Numbered from the stretch's first letter, positions 25,936 through 34,644 are shown. The stretch is DNA of 64,000 nt from Pseudonocardia kunmingensis (GCF_006716445.1 NZ_VFPA01000001.1:2728001-2792000); one strand, 5' to 3'. Notes: a model not told the origin generated them from the sequence alone. A program made the numbers and translations.

Positions 25936-27219
25936 TCACGCCGCCTCCAGGATCGCCACCACGCCCTGGCCTCCTGCCGCGCAGATGCTGATCAGGCCGC
26001 GGCCGGACCCCTTCTCGTGCAGCAGCTTCGCCAGCGTCGCGACGATCCGGCCGCCGGTGGCCGCGAACGGGTGCCCGGTGGCCAGGGACGAGCCGGCGAC
26101 GTTGAGCTTCGCGCGGTCGATCGACCCCAGCGGGGCGTCCAGGCCGAGGCGCTCCTTCGCGAACGCCGGGTCCTCCCACGCCGCCAAGGTGGCGAGCACG
26201 GTGGAGGCGAACGCCTCGTGGATCTCGTAGAAGTCGAAGTCCTGCAGCGTCAGGCCGTTGCGCTCGAGCAGCCGCGGCACGGCGTACACGGGCGCGGTGA
26301 GCAGCCCGTCGGGACCGTGTACGAAGTCGACGGCCGCGGTCTCGGCGTCGACCACGTGCGCGAGCACCGGCAGCCGGTGCGCGGTGGCCCACTCGTCGGA
26401 ACCGAGCAGCACGGCCGAGGCGCCGTCGGTGAGCGGGGTGGAGTTCCCCGCCGTCATCGTCGCCCCCTCGCCCCTGCCGAACACCGGCTTGAGCTTCGCG
26501 AGCTTCTCGACCGACGAGTCGGGGCGCAGGTTCTGGTCGCGGGTGAGCCCGAGGTAGGGCGTGACCAGGTCGTCGAAGAACCCGCGGTCGTAGGCGGCGG
26601 CGAGGTTGCGGTGGCTCGCGACGGTGAGCTCGTCCTGCGCCTCGCGGCTCACCTGCCGCTCCAGCGCGGTGCGCGCGGCGTGCTCGCCCATCGAGAGCCC
26701 GGTGCGGGGCTCGGCGTTGCGGGGGACCTCCGGCACGATCTGGCCGGGTCGCAGCCCGCGCAGCGCGACGAGCCGGGCTCCCAGCGTCTTCGCGCCGTTC
26801 AGCGCCATCAGCACCCGCCGCAGGTCGTCGTTCAGCGCGACCGGTGCGTCGCTCGCGGTGTCGACACCGGCGGCTATGCCGCTCTCCACCTGCCCGAGCG
26901 CGATCTTGTTCGCGACGAGCACCGCCGTCTCCAGGCCGGTGCCGCAGGCCTGCTGGACGTCGTAGGCGGGGGTGTAGGGCGAGAGCGAGCTGCCGAGCAC
27001 GGCCTCGCGGGTGAGATCGCGGTCGCGGCTGTGCTTGAGCACCGCGCCGCCTGCCACCTCGCCGATCCGCTCGCCCGCCAGCCCGAACCGGGCCGCGAGC
27101 CCGTCCAGCGTCGCGGTGAGCATGTCCAGGTTGGACGCGCGGGCGTAGGCGCCGTTCGCGCGGGCGAACGGGATGCGGTTGCCGCCGATGACGGCGGCCT
27201 TCCTCCGGGTGTCCGGCAT
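25936..27219 (-). CDS. Acetyl-CoA C-acyltransferase (thiolase), FadA2/FadI-like
   Basis: The 427-residue thiolase has the acyl-binding Cys in YDVQQACGTGLETAV, HEAF in YEIHEAFASTVL, the catalytic His in SLATGHPFAATGGRIV, and the second Cys in SICAAGGQGV. The length and GQNRIPF-like start (VIGGNRIPFARA) match the FadI/FadA2 branch that cleaves 3-ketoacyl-CoA. It lies in tandem upstream of the fabG-MaoC pair but is separated from it by the 42-bp tandem repeat. AAGGAG lies 6 nt before the ATG. It is divergent from a TetR gene, and the 56-bp gap holds palindromes that may control both. Confidence 0.92.
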   Translation of the reverse strand: MPDTRRKAAVIGGNRIPFARANGAYARASNLDMLTATLDGLAARFGLAGERIGEVAGGAVLKHSRDRDLTREAVLGSSLSPYTPAYDVQQACGTGLETAVLVANKIALGQVESGIAAGVDTASDAPVALNDDLRRVLMALNGAKTLGARLVALRGLRPGQIVPEVPRNAEPRTGLSMGEHAARTALERQVSREAQDELTVASHRNLAAAYDRGFFDDLVTPYLGLTRDQNLRPDSSVEKLAKLKPVFGRGEGATMTAGNSTPLTDGASAVLLGSDEWATAHRLPVLAHVVDAETAAVDFVHGPDGLLTAPVYAVPRLLERNGLTLQDFDFYEIHEAFASTVLATLAAWEDPAFAKERLGLDAPLGSIDRAKLNVAGSSLATGHPFAATGGRIVATLAKLLHEKGSGRGLISICAAGGQGVVAILEAA

Positions 27220-27229
27220 GGCGTCTCCT

Positions 27230-27259
27230 TACCCACGGGTAGCCGGTACTCAACGTACC
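27230..27259. promoter_or_regulatory. Operator-like palindromes between thiolase and TetR genes
   Basis: TACCC-AC-GGGTA (27230-27241) and GGTAC-TCAAC-GTACC (27245-27259) lie side by side between divergent starts, followed by GGTACC. They fit autoregulation by the TetR protein and control of the thiolase operon. Confidence 0.55.
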
Positions 27260-27262
27260 CGG

Positions 27263-27268
27263 TACCGT
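27263..27268 (+). promoter_or_regulatory. -10 box, leaderless type, for TetR gene
   Basis: TACCGT, 7 nt before the GTG at 27276. Confidence 0.5.
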
Positions 27269-27275
27269 CGGTGCC

Positions 27276-27917
27276 GTGAAGGTGGCACGGGATCGGCGCG
27301 CCAGCCGGTGGGACGCCCACCGGCGCACCCGCCGCGCCGAGCTCACCGACGCCGCGATCGCCGCGATCCGCACGCACGGCGCGGGCGTCGGCATGGACGA
27401 GGTCGCCGCCGCGGCGGGCACCAGCAAGACCGCCGTCTACCGGCACTTCGCCGACCGCACCGAGCTCTACGTCGCCGTCTGCGAGCGGGTGGCGCACGTC
27501 CTGCTCGGCCAGGTGCGCACCGCGATCGACGGGGCCACCGGACCGCGCGCCCGGACCGCCGCGGCCATCGCCGCCTACCTGCGGCTGATCGAGCACGACC
27601 CGGAGGTGTACCGGTTCGTCGTGCACCGCCCGCTGGTCGAGCGCGAGCTGCGCGCCGACCCGGTGGCCGACCTCGTGTCCCTCGTGGGCGACCAGGTCGC
27701 CGAGGTCATCGCCGAGCAGCTGGTCGCCGTCGGCGCCGACCCCGCGCCCGCCGTGCCGTGGGGCCACGGCGTGGTGGGCATGGTCCGCGCCGCGGCGGAC
27801 AACTGGATCGCCCGTTCGGCGGGTACGACCAAGGAGCAGTTGGCCGATCACCTCACGGCCCTGGCGTGGACCGGGCTGTCCGGGGTGGTCGACCGCACCG
27901 AGGAGGGAACGTCATGA
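27276..27917 (+). CDS. TetR-family regulator of the thiolase/acyl-CoA oxidase locus
   Basis: The 213-residue protein has a TetR helix-turn-helix at 20-66 (RRAELTDAAIAAIRTHGAGV, MDEVAAAAGTSKTAVYRHFA) and a helical C-terminal domain. Its stop overlaps the ATG of the acyl-CoA oxidase (ATGA), so the regulator and the enzyme are made from one message. The thiolase is divergent. Palindromes in the gap suggest that it represses both transcripts and responds to an acyl-CoA, by analogy with other TetR proteins beside fatty-acid genes. Confidence 0.85.
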   Translation: MKVARDRRASRWDAHRRTRRAELTDAAIAAIRTHGAGVGMDEVAAAAGTSKTAVYRHFADRTELYVAVCERVAHVLLGQVRTAIDGATGPRARTAAAIAAYLRLIEHDPEVYRFVVHRPLVERELRADPVADLVSLVGDQVAEVIAEQLVAVGADPAPAVPWGHGVVGMVRAAADNWIARSAGTTKEQLADHLTALAWTGLSGVVDRTEEGTS

Positions 27918-29863
27918 CCGTCGACCCGCGCACGCTGCAGAGCGTCCTCGACGGGCGCTGGGCCGCCGTCCGGGACGACGTCCGCACCCAGATGGGCGCG
28001 CTGTCGGTGCACCCCGACCCGGACCTGAGCACCGCCGACTACCGCGCGCTCACCACCGAGAACCTGCACCGCCTGGCCGAGAGCGGCCGCCCCCACCAGG
28101 GCTTCGACCCGGCATACGGCGGCGGGGGCGACGTCGGCGGCGTGGTCACCGCGTTCGCGATGCTCGGCTACGGCGACCTGTCGCTGCTGGTCAAGGCCGG
28201 CGTCCAGTGGGGGCTGTTCGGGGGCGCGGTGCAGGTGCTCGGCACCGCGCAGCACCACGACCGGTACCTGAAGCAGATCATGGACGGCGAGCTGCTCGGC
28301 TGCTTCGCGATGACCGAGACCGGCCACGGGTCCGACGTCCAGCACCTGCGCACCACCGCCACCTACGACGCGGCGACCCGCGAGTTCGTGGTCCACACCC
28401 CGGACGAGGGCGCCCGCAAGGACTACATCGGCAACGCCGCCCGCGACGGTCGGATGGCGGTGGTCTTCGCACAGCTGGTGACGGGTGGGGAGAAGCACGG
28501 GGTGCACGCCCTGCTCGTCCCCGTCCGGGACGAGGCGGGCGGCGCGCAGCCGGGCGTCACGATCGGGGACTGCGGGGTCAAGGCGGGTCTCAACGGCGTC
28601 GACAACGGGCGGCTGACCTTCGACCACGTGCGCGTGCCGCGCGAGGCCCTGCTCAACCGGTTCGCCGACGTGGCCGAGGACGGCACCTACACCAGCTCGA
28701 TCGCCAATGAGACCCGCCGGTTCTTCACGATGCTCGGCACGCTCGTCCGCGGGCGGATCAGCGTGGCGGGCGGCGCGGTCACCGCCACGGAGAAGGCGCT
28801 CGCGCTCGCGATCCGCTACGGCGCCACCCGTCGCCAGTTCGCGGACCCGGCCACCGGCGAGGAGGTCGTGGTCCTGGACTACCTCGTGCACCAGCGCAAG
28901 CTGCTGCCCGCGCTCGCCACCGCGTACGCGCTGCACTTCGCGCAGAGCGACCTGGTCTCCGACATGCACGACCTCCAGAACCCCGGCGCCGAGATCGACG
29001 AGCGGCGCCAGCGCGAGCTGGAGACCCGCGCGGCCGGGATCAAGGCCGTGGGCACCTGGCACGCAACCTCGACGATCCAGACCTGCCGCGAGGCGTGCGG
29101 CGGCGCCGGCTACCTCGCGGCCAACCTGCTGCCGCAGCTCAAGGCCGACACCGACGTGTTCACCACGTTCGAGGGCGACAACACGGTGCTGCTGCAGCTG
29201 GTCGCCAAGACCCTGCTGTCGGACTACGGCCGACGCGTCGGGAAGCTCGACCTGGCCGGCAAGGCACGCTTCGCCGCCGACCTCGTCGCGGGCACCGTCG
29301 CCGAGAAGACCGGGGTGCGCGCGCTCGTGCGCCGCGGCGACGTCCGCGACCGCGCCTACCAGCGGTGGCTGTTGGCCGAGCGCGAGGAGCACCTGCTCGC
29401 CAATGCGGCGCAGCGGATGCGCAAGGCCCTCAAGCCCGGCGCGGACCAGTTCGGGATCTTCAACGGGGCCCAGGACCACCTGCTCGCCGCGGCCCGCGCC
29501 CACGTCGACCGGCTGGTGTTCGACGCGTTCGCCGCGGCCGTCGACCGGGTCGAGGACGCGCCGGTGCGCGCGCTGCTCGCCGACGTCCTCGCGCTGCACG
29601 CGCTCACGGTGATCGAGGGCGACCGCGCGTTCTTCATCGAGCACGCCTACCTCACCGCCGGCCGCGCCAAGGCGGTCACGCAGGCGGTCAACGCGCTCTG
29701 CGGCACGCTGCGCCCGCACGCCCGGACGCTGGTCGACGCGTTCGGCATCCCGGAGCCCTGGCTCGCCTGCCCGCTGCTGGCCGGCGAGCGGGACGCCACC
29801 GCCGGCATGACCGATCCCTCCCCCTCGCGCGAGGAGCCCACGGACCTGGCGTCGGTCGGCTGA
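27914..29863 (+). CDS. Acyl-CoA oxidase (ACOX-like)
   Basis: At 649 residues this is longer than the 380-400 of ordinary acyl-CoA dehydrogenases and fits acyl-CoA oxidases. FAMTETGHGSDVQHLRTTAT is the flavin/substrate block, the helical core has the oxidase-like RTQ-type segment ATRRQFADPATGEEV, and CREACGGAGYLAANLLPQLK leads to the catalytic Glu in DVFTTFEGDNTVLLQLVAK. It would form trans-2-enoyl-CoA while reducing oxygen to hydrogen peroxide. Some actinobacterial members are dehydrogenases despite this shape, so oxygen use is not certain. It is translationally coupled to the TetR gene and ends 6 bp before a perfect 19-bp hairpin. Confidence 0.88.
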   Translation: MTVDPRTLQSVLDGRWAAVRDDVRTQMGALSVHPDPDLSTADYRALTTENLHRLAESGRPHQGFDPAYGGGGDVGGVVTAFAMLGYGDLSLLVKAGVQWGLFGGAVQVLGTAQHHDRYLKQIMDGELLGCFAMTETGHGSDVQHLRTTATYDAATREFVVHTPDEGARKDYIGNAARDGRMAVVFAQLVTGGEKHGVHALLVPVRDEAGGAQPGVTIGDCGVKAGLNGVDNGRLTFDHVRVPREALLNRFADVAEDGTYTSSIANETRRFFTMLGTLVRGRISVAGGAVTATEKALALAIRYGATRRQFADPATGEEVVVLDYLVHQRKLLPALATAYALHFAQSDLVSDMHDLQNPGAEIDERRQRELETRAAGIKAVGTWHATSTIQTCREACGGAGYLAANLLPQLKADTDVFTTFEGDNTVLLQLVAKTLLSDYGRRVGKLDLAGKARFAADLVAGTVAEKTGVRALVRRGDVRDRAYQRWLLAEREEHLLANAAQRMRKALKPGADQFGIFNGAQDHLLAAARAHVDRLVFDAFAAAVDRVEDAPVRALLADVLALHALTVIEGDRAFFIEHAYLTAGRAKAVTQAVNALCGTLRPHARTLVDAFGIPEPWLACPLLAGERDATAGMTDPSPSREEPTDLASVG

Positions 29864-29869
29864 TCAGGC

Positions 29870-29911
29870 CGTGAGTGGATACGAGTGCTCCCGCACTCGT
29901 ATCCACTCACG
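29870..29911. repeat. Perfect 19-bp hairpin (repeat E) between convergent genes
   Basis: Arms CGTGAGTGGATACGAGTGC and its exact complement flank a TCCC loop. It starts 6 bp after the acyl-CoA oxidase stop and contains the stop codon (29909-29907) of the convergent ATPase gene in its right arm. It could serve both genes as terminator or 3' protection. Confidence 0.9.
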
Positions 29912-32900
29912 ACTCGGCGGCGCGCCGGATCACCTCCTCCGCCGAGGGCGGGCTCGACGGGTGGAAGCTGAGGCACATCGGCGTGCGGATCTGCTCGAAC
30001 GCGAGGCCCTCGCCCGCCACGTAGAACCGACCGGTCCCCAGGCGGGAGATGTCGTCCACGCGGCCGCCCTTCGCCCTGGCCAGCTCGGTGGCGGTGTTGA
30101 TCTGGGCGACCGAGTTCAGGAAGCCGAAGAACTGGGTGGCGGCGTTGCCGGGGATGCGGTTGTGCAGGCCCTTCGGCGCCTGCGTCGCGAAGACCAGCCC
30201 CAGCCCGTACTTCCGGGCCTGTGACGCGAGGGAGATCGTGCTCTGCGTGCACGCGGTGAGCGCGCCCGACGGCGCGAACGTCTGCGCCTCGTCCATCACG
30301 AAGAGCCCGCCGAGCGGTCGGTCGCCCGCCGGGTTGGCCTTCACCCAGGAGAACAACGCCATCTGCAGCTGGTTGACGAAGCTCTGCCGCTGGTCGTCGG
30401 CGGGCAGCCCGACGAAGCTGATCACCGAGATGCGCGCCTTCTTCCCCGGCGGCGGCGTGAGCAGCACCGTCGGGTCCACGGTCTGGCCCGCGCCGCCGAA
30501 CAGGGGATCGTTGATCGTCGCCGCGTGGAGCTCCTCGGCCATCTCCCCGGCCAGCTTCGGCCCGTTGCGCAGGGCGCTGGTCCCGTCGGGCAGGTCGGCG
30601 AGGAACTCCACGAACGCGGCGAGTGCGGAGCCGCCGGAGCGGGCGAATGCCTCCAACGCCTCCCGCAGCACCGCCTGCCCCTGCCCGAGCTTGCGCGGGG
30701 TGAGCCGCGTGCGCGGCGCCAGGCTCGCGACGGCCGAGTCGACGGCCAGCCGGAGCTCGTCCTCGTCGTCGAGCACCGCCCCGAAGTCGGGCAGCGGCTG
30801 GAACGCCAGCGGACGGCCCTTCGTCCGGCCGGGCGTCCAGATCGCGACGTCGGTCTCCTCGAGGTAGGCCTCGGCGCGGGCGGCATCGCCGTCGTACCAG
30901 CCCTCGGGCGGCGCGGGCCAGGCGTCGCCGAGCCGTGCCAGGTCGTTGTTCGGGTCGAGCACGATCGCGGACACGCCCTGGAGCGCGCACTCCTCCACGA
31001 GCCTGCGCAGCAGCACGGTCTTGCCCGAGCCGGAGCCGGCGAAGACCACCGTGTGCTTGCGCAGCCCCTCCAACGGGACGAGGACGTCCTGCCCCGACGC
31101 CGAGCGGCCCACCGGGACCGAGGGGACGCGCGGGCGCGGGAACGGGCTCGGCCGCCGCGCGCGCTCGGGTCGCGGCGGCGCCTGCTCCGCGGGCCGGGCC
31201 GACGACGGGCTCGGCGCGCCCTCCCGGGAGGGCGGCGCCACGTCCCCCAGGGTGCGCCGGAACAGCCCGGTGCTGCCGGCGGGCTTCCGCGCGGCGAGCC
31301 ACTCGAGCAGCCCGGGCAGCGGCGGGCGCTGCATGACCTCGAGGGCGGCGAGCGTGCGCAGGTCGTCCTCGTCGACGGCCACGGTGTGCCCGCCGAGGTC
31401 GTGGACGTCGGCGATCGCCGCCGCCGTCTTCGGGCCCGATGGCCATGCGATGTTGCGGATCAGCACCAGCCGGCGCCGGTCCGCGCCCGCGCGCAGCCCG
31501 GCCTCGGTCACGGCCGTGGCGAGCCGGCTCTGCACCGCACGGTGGTGCGCGGGCGCGATCGCGCGGAAGGCGACGTGCACCTCGTCCTCGGTGCGCTCGT
31601 CGACGGTGCGGCGCAGCCGGGCGTGCAACGCCGGCTTCTTGCCCCGCACCTGGTCGACGGCGAGCACCTGCCCGTCCTCACCGAGCTCGGCGACGTAGGA
31701 CTTGAGACCGGCCGCGAGCAGCGCCGGCATCCGCTGGTCCTCCGTGTCCGGGTCGAGCGGGGCGGCGACGTCCGCCTCCGCCCGCAGCTGCGCGAACCGC
31801 TCGTCGAGGCCCCGCAGCGCCCCGGCGTCCGGACCCGTGCCGCCGCCACCGGGGCCCACCGGGTCGGCGAAGTCGGCGAGCTCGCGCAGCTCGCCCGCAT
31901 CCAGGCAGCGGCGCACGTGCGCGTCGACCTGCTGCAGCAGCTTGCGCGGGGTGAACGTGCGGACGGCGGGCCTGCCGAAGGCCGCGGGCAGCACCGGCCA
32001 CGACGGGTACGGCGGCGTGAAGCCCGCCTCGCCGTACAGGCCACCGAGGTGCTGCTCGACGATCGCGCGCGCCACCTCGGCGTCGGGGAGCGCGCCCTGC
32101 AGGACCGCGGGGTGGAAGCGGTCGGCGGCGGAGATCGCCGCCCGGGTCGCGATCATCTCCCAGGTCTCGGGCAGGCAGGCGACGACCGTGAGGGTGCGGC
32201 GCGCGGCGTCGCGCAGCTCCATCAGCCCGTCCGCGATCCGGCCCACGGCGTCGGCCTGCCGGCGTGCGGTGACCGCGTCGGGCGCCTCCGGCCCGGAACG
32301 CAGGTTCAGCAACCCGTCGATCTGGTCCACCGCGACGACGGTCGGACCGGTGAGCGCCAGCAGCCGGGAGATGTCGCGCAGCACCACCTGCTTCGGGCGC
32401 GCGCCCGGCCGGAAGCCCCACGCCTGCCGGGCGGTGTCCTCGACGTCGCCGTCGAGGTTGAGGTAGTTGTAGCCCACCTCCTGCACCTCGGGCTCCGCCG
32501 CGCGGAACAGCACCAGCGCCCGCAGCGTGTTCTGGCAGTCCGCCCACACCTGCCGGTCGACCTCCCGCAGCCCGGCGAGCAGGTCGTCCAGGTCCTTGCG
32601 GAACACGGGGATCATTCCGGCGATGCGGCCCTGCTGCTCGGCCGCCAGTCCCGCGCGCACCGCGAGGCGGCGCAGCAGCGGGCCGAGCTGGTCGACCTGC
32701 CCGCCGTCGAAACCGTCGACGATCCCGCGCACTGCGCTGGACCAGAAGTCCTCCGAGTCAAACAGCTTGATCAGGAAGAAGTAGCCGTCCTGCTCCTGCA
32801 CCTGCTGGCGCACCCACCGGAGCATGTGGGTCTTGCCCACGCCCCGCTCACCCTGCAGCGCCACCCCGATCGGGCTGGCACCGCTGCTGCGCCGCGCCGC

Positions 32901-33041
32901 CTGCACGTCGCGCAGCAGCGCCGACGCGACGCGCGGGTGCAGGCCCTCGACGTGGTTGCGGACCGGGCTCCAGATGTCGTCCGGGGTCAGGGCGGAGTTG
33001 AACTGGACGGCCTCCAGCGCCGCCCGCTCGTCGGTGTCCAT
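29907..33041 (-). CDS. Double-ATPase protein: AAA (ORC/Cdc6-like) plus HerA-like
   Basis: The 1044-residue protein has two P-loop domains. The N-terminal one has Walker A GERGVGKT (64-71) and Walker B VVAVDQID (235-242). It is followed by helical and winged-helix-like stretches and a 430-575 region ending in GGHTVAVDEDDLRTLAALEV that looks like a small alpha/beta (nuclease-like, perhaps inactive) domain. A Pro/Arg-rich linker (about 600-645) leads to the second ATPase with Walker A GSGSGKT (669-675), Walker B LFVMDEAQ (913-920) and FATQAPKGL, as in HerA/VirB4-type DNA pumps. There is no signal peptide or membrane helix. It is coupled (TGATG) to the upstream winged-helix gene. Its function is not known to me; DNA-acting roles such as defence or genome maintenance are inference. 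Confidence 0.85.
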   Translation of the reverse strand: MDTDERAALEAVQFNSALTPDDIWSPVRNHVEGLHPRVASALLRDVQAARRSSGASPIGVALQGERGVGKTHMLRWVRQQVQEQDGYFFLIKLFDSEDFWSSAVRGIVDGFDGGQVDQLGPLLRRLAVRAGLAAEQQGRIAGMIPVFRKDLDDLLAGLREVDRQVWADCQNTLRALVLFRAAEPEVQEVGYNYLNLDGDVEDTARQAWGFRPGARPKQVVLRDISRLLALTGPTVVAVDQIDGLLNLRSGPEAPDAVTARRQADAVGRIADGLMELRDAARRTLTVVACLPETWEMIATRAAISAADRFHPAVLQGALPDAEVARAIVEQHLGGLYGEAGFTPPYPSWPVLPAAFGRPAVRTFTPRKLLQQVDAHVRRCLDAGELRELADFADPVGPGGGGTGPDAGALRGLDERFAQLRAEADVAAPLDPDTEDQRMPALLAAGLKSYVAELGEDGQVLAVDQVRGKKPALHARLRRTVDERTEDEVHVAFRAIAPAHHRAVQSRLATAVTEAGLRAGADRRRLVLIRNIAWPSGPKTAAAIADVHDLGGHTVAVDEDDLRTLAALEVMQRPPLPGLLEWLAARKPAGSTGLFRRTLGDVAPPSREGAPSPSSARPAEQAPPRPERARRPSPFPRPRVPSVPVGRSASGQDVLVPLEGLRKHTVVFAGSGSGKTVLLRRLVEECALQGVSAIVLDPNNDLARLGDAWPAPPEGWYDGDAARAEAYLEETDVAIWTPGRTKGRPLAFQPLPDFGAVLDDEDELRLAVDSAVASLAPRTRLTPRKLGQGQAVLREALEAFARSGGSALAAFVEFLADLPDGTSALRNGPKLAGEMAEELHAATINDPLFGGAGQTVDPTVLLTPPPGKKARISVISFVGLPADDQRQSFVNQLQMALFSWVKANPAGDRPLGGLFVMDEAQTFAPSGALTACTQSTISLASQARKYGLGLVFATQAPKGLHNRIPGNAATQFFGFLNSVAQINTATELARAKGGRVDDISRLGTGRFYVAGEGLAFEQIRTPMCLSFHPSSPPSAEEVIRRAAES

Positions 33042-33640
33042 CAGCCCTCGATCATCAGCAGGTGCCGGTCGTCGCCGCCGAACCGCACGGCGGCGGCGCG
33101 GTCGGCCGCGGTGAGCGCCTTCTGGTCCGACGCCGCCCGCACGTGCACGCCGGGGGTGGCCGCGAGCCGTTCCAGCTCGGCGTCGACGGCGTCGCGGGGC
33201 ACGTCGGGGAGCTCCTCGCGCAGCGCGGCGACGGCGACCCAGTCGCCGGGCCGCCCGAGCCTGCGGTAGGCGGCCCGGACCTGCTTCTCCACGTCCGGGT
33301 GGAACGCGTCCGAGAGCTGCAGGCCGCTGCGCGACAGGTACCGGTCCAGCCCGGCCAGCAGCGCGTACAGCGCGCCCCCGCCGTAGCCGGCCCGCTCCGG
33401 CCGCCGCGCGCCCAGCTCGGCGCGGCACCAGGCCCAACCGTCGTCGGTCAGCTCGTGGGTGAAGCTCCGCCCGGTCCTGCGCGACACCACCAGCTTCCGC
33501 TCGTTCAACCGCCGCCGCGGGCGGCCGTCGAGGGGGAAGCCCGCCACGGCGCGCAGCTCGGCGTTCGTCAGCTCCCGCGCCTCGGCCATGAGGGCGAGCA
33601 GGGCAGCCCGCTCGCGCAGGGTCAGCTGATCATCGGGCAC
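33041..33640 (-). CDS. Winged-helix partner of the double-ATPase
   Basis: The 199-residue protein appears to have two winged-helix units. The N-terminal one has LTLRERAALLALMAEARELT, NAELRAVAGF and RLNERKLVVSRRTGR; the C-terminal one has WVAVAALREELPDVPRDAVD, AELERLAATPGVHVRA and the end segment FGGDDRHLLMIEG. GGAGGA lies 5 nt before the GTG at 33640. Its stop overlaps the ATPase ATG by one base (TGATG), so the two proteins are probably made in fixed ratio and act together. The tail pattern (ADQKALT...D..AAVRFGG...HLL) recalls small wHTH proteins found beside large ATPases in defence-like operons; this is from memory. Confidence 0.75.
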   Translation of the reverse strand: MPDDQLTLRERAALLALMAEARELTNAELRAVAGFPLDGRPRRRLNERKLVVSRRTGRSFTHELTDDGWAWCRAELGARRPERAGYGGGALYALLAGLDRYLSRSGLQLSDAFHPDVEKQVRAAYRRLGRPGDWVAVAALREELPDVPRDAVDAELERLAATPGVHVRAASDQKALTAADRAAAVRFGGDDRHLLMIEG

Positions 33641-33775
33641 GGTCGTCCTCCGGTCTCGGGTCCACCCGGGAATCGTCGGTGGCGGGCCGGACGTCACAAA
33701 CGCGTGCTCGGGGGACCGATGACTTCTGCGCGCGCCACTGGTCCACTACTCGAACCGACACCGGGAGGGGGCCAC

Positions 33776-34177
33776 ATGGCCAGCCAGATCTTCGTCAACC
33801 TGCCCATCGCCGACCAGGCGCGCACGAGGGCGTTCTTCGGCGCGCTCGGATTCACCTTCAACGAGGCGTTCAGCGACGAGAACGCGCTCAACCTCGTCCT
33901 GGGCGACTCGCTCTTCGCGATGCTGCTGTCCCCGGAGCGCTTCGCGGACTTCACGGTCAAGCCGACGTCCGACGGCACCAGCACCGAGGCGATCATCGCC
34001 CTCGGCGTGGACAACCGCGAGGACGTCGACCGCATCGCCGACGCCGCTCTCGCGAACGGCGGCGCGAAGGCCAAGGACCCGCAGGACATGGGCTTCATGT
34101 ACGGCCGCTCGTTCCTCGACCCCGACGGCCACCACTGGGAGATCATGTGGATGGACCCGAAGGGCTTCGAGGGCTGA
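33776..34177 (+). CDS. VOC/glyoxalase-family protein
   Basis: The 133-residue protein starts ASQIFVNLPIADQARTRAFF and ends SFLDPDGHHWEIMWMDPKGF, the paired beta-alpha-beta-beta-beta units of the vicinal oxygen chelate fold. Family members include glyoxalases, dioxygenases and fosfomycin or bleomycin resistance proteins. The last Glu in HHWEIMW is a typical metal ligand, but the equivalent N-terminal His is not clear. GGGAGGGG lies before the ATG. No linked gene suggests a substrate. Confidence 0.82.
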   Translation: MASQIFVNLPIADQARTRAFFGALGFTFNEAFSDENALNLVLGDSLFAMLLSPERFADFTVKPTSDGTSTEAIIALGVDNREDVDRIADAALANGGAKAKDPQDMGFMYGRSFLDPDGHHWEIMWMDPKGFEG

Positions 34178-34200
34178 GTCCTGCCCGGGCGGGCGGCGGT

Positions 34201-34614
34201 TCAGGTTCCGGCCCGGACCGCCGCCCGCTCGGCGCGCGCGGCCTGCACGTCGGGCAGCCGGGTGTCGATCCAGTCGAGCAGCCCGGTGAGGTGACCGGTG
34301 AGCTCGTGCCCGAGCCCGGTGAGGCTGTAGGTCACCTGCGGGGGCGTGGTGGGGGCGACCTCGCGGTGCACGAACCCGTCGGCCTCGAGGGTGCGCAGGG
34401 TCTGGGCGAGCATCTTCTCGCTCACGCCGCCGACGGCCCGGCGCAGCGCGCTGAACCGCAGCGGGCGGGCCCGCAGCGCCACCAGCACGAGCACCGCCCA
34501 CTTGCCCATGACGTGGTCGAGCACGGTGCGAGCGGGGCAGGCACTGTCGAACACGTCACCCCGACCGCCCTCGACGGCCCCCAGTAGCTGCGTGCTCACG
34601 TCCACCTCCGGCAC
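34201..34614 (-). CDS. HxlR-family transcriptional regulator
   Basis: The 137-residue winged-helix protein has ARTVLDHVMGKWAVLVLVAL, then LRFSALRRAVGGVSEKMLAQ, TLRTLEADGFVHREVAPTTP and VTYSLTGLGHEL, which are the HxlR signatures. A Cys in FDSACPAR precedes helix 1, the position of the redox-sensing Cys in YodB/QorR-type members. Two GTG starts are possible: 34614 has TACCTT 7 nt upstream, and 34599 has GGAGG before it. The divergent NAD(P)-binding oxidoreductase is the probable target, a common pairing for quinone- or aldehyde-responsive HxlR proteins. Confidence 0.88.
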   Translation of the reverse strand: MPEVDVSTQLLGAVEGGRGDVFDSACPARTVLDHVMGKWAVLVLVALRARPLRFSALRRAVGGVSEKMLAQTLRTLEADGFVHREVAPTTPPQVTYSLTGLGHELTGHLTGLLDWIDTRLPDVQAARAERAAVRAGT

Positions 34615-34644
34615 TTACTGGAAGGTACGTACTTACCGGAAGAG
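34613..34644. promoter_or_regulatory. Shared control region of HxlR and oxidoreductase genes
   Basis: Direct repeats ACTTACTGGAAG and ACTTACCGGAAG begin at 34613 and 34631, 18 bp apart, around the palindrome GTACGTAC (34625-34632). They overlap the -10 box TACCTT (34622-34627, minus strand) and lie just upstream of TAGCGT (34656-34661, plus strand), so one bound HxlR dimer could control both genes. Confidence 0.55.

Noticed and set aside
27914..29863. FadE5-type acyl-CoA dehydrogenase for the 649-residue enzyme
   Set aside because: FadE5 would fit the M. tuberculosis gene order, but the length and TFEGDNTVLLQL segment fit acyl-CoA oxidases better; dehydrogenase activity is still possible.
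30525..33269. A 914-codon plus-strand open frame opposite the double-ATPase
   Set aside because: It has no domain, no ribosome site and the composition of an antisense frame. The minus strand has both Walker motifs and clear starts.
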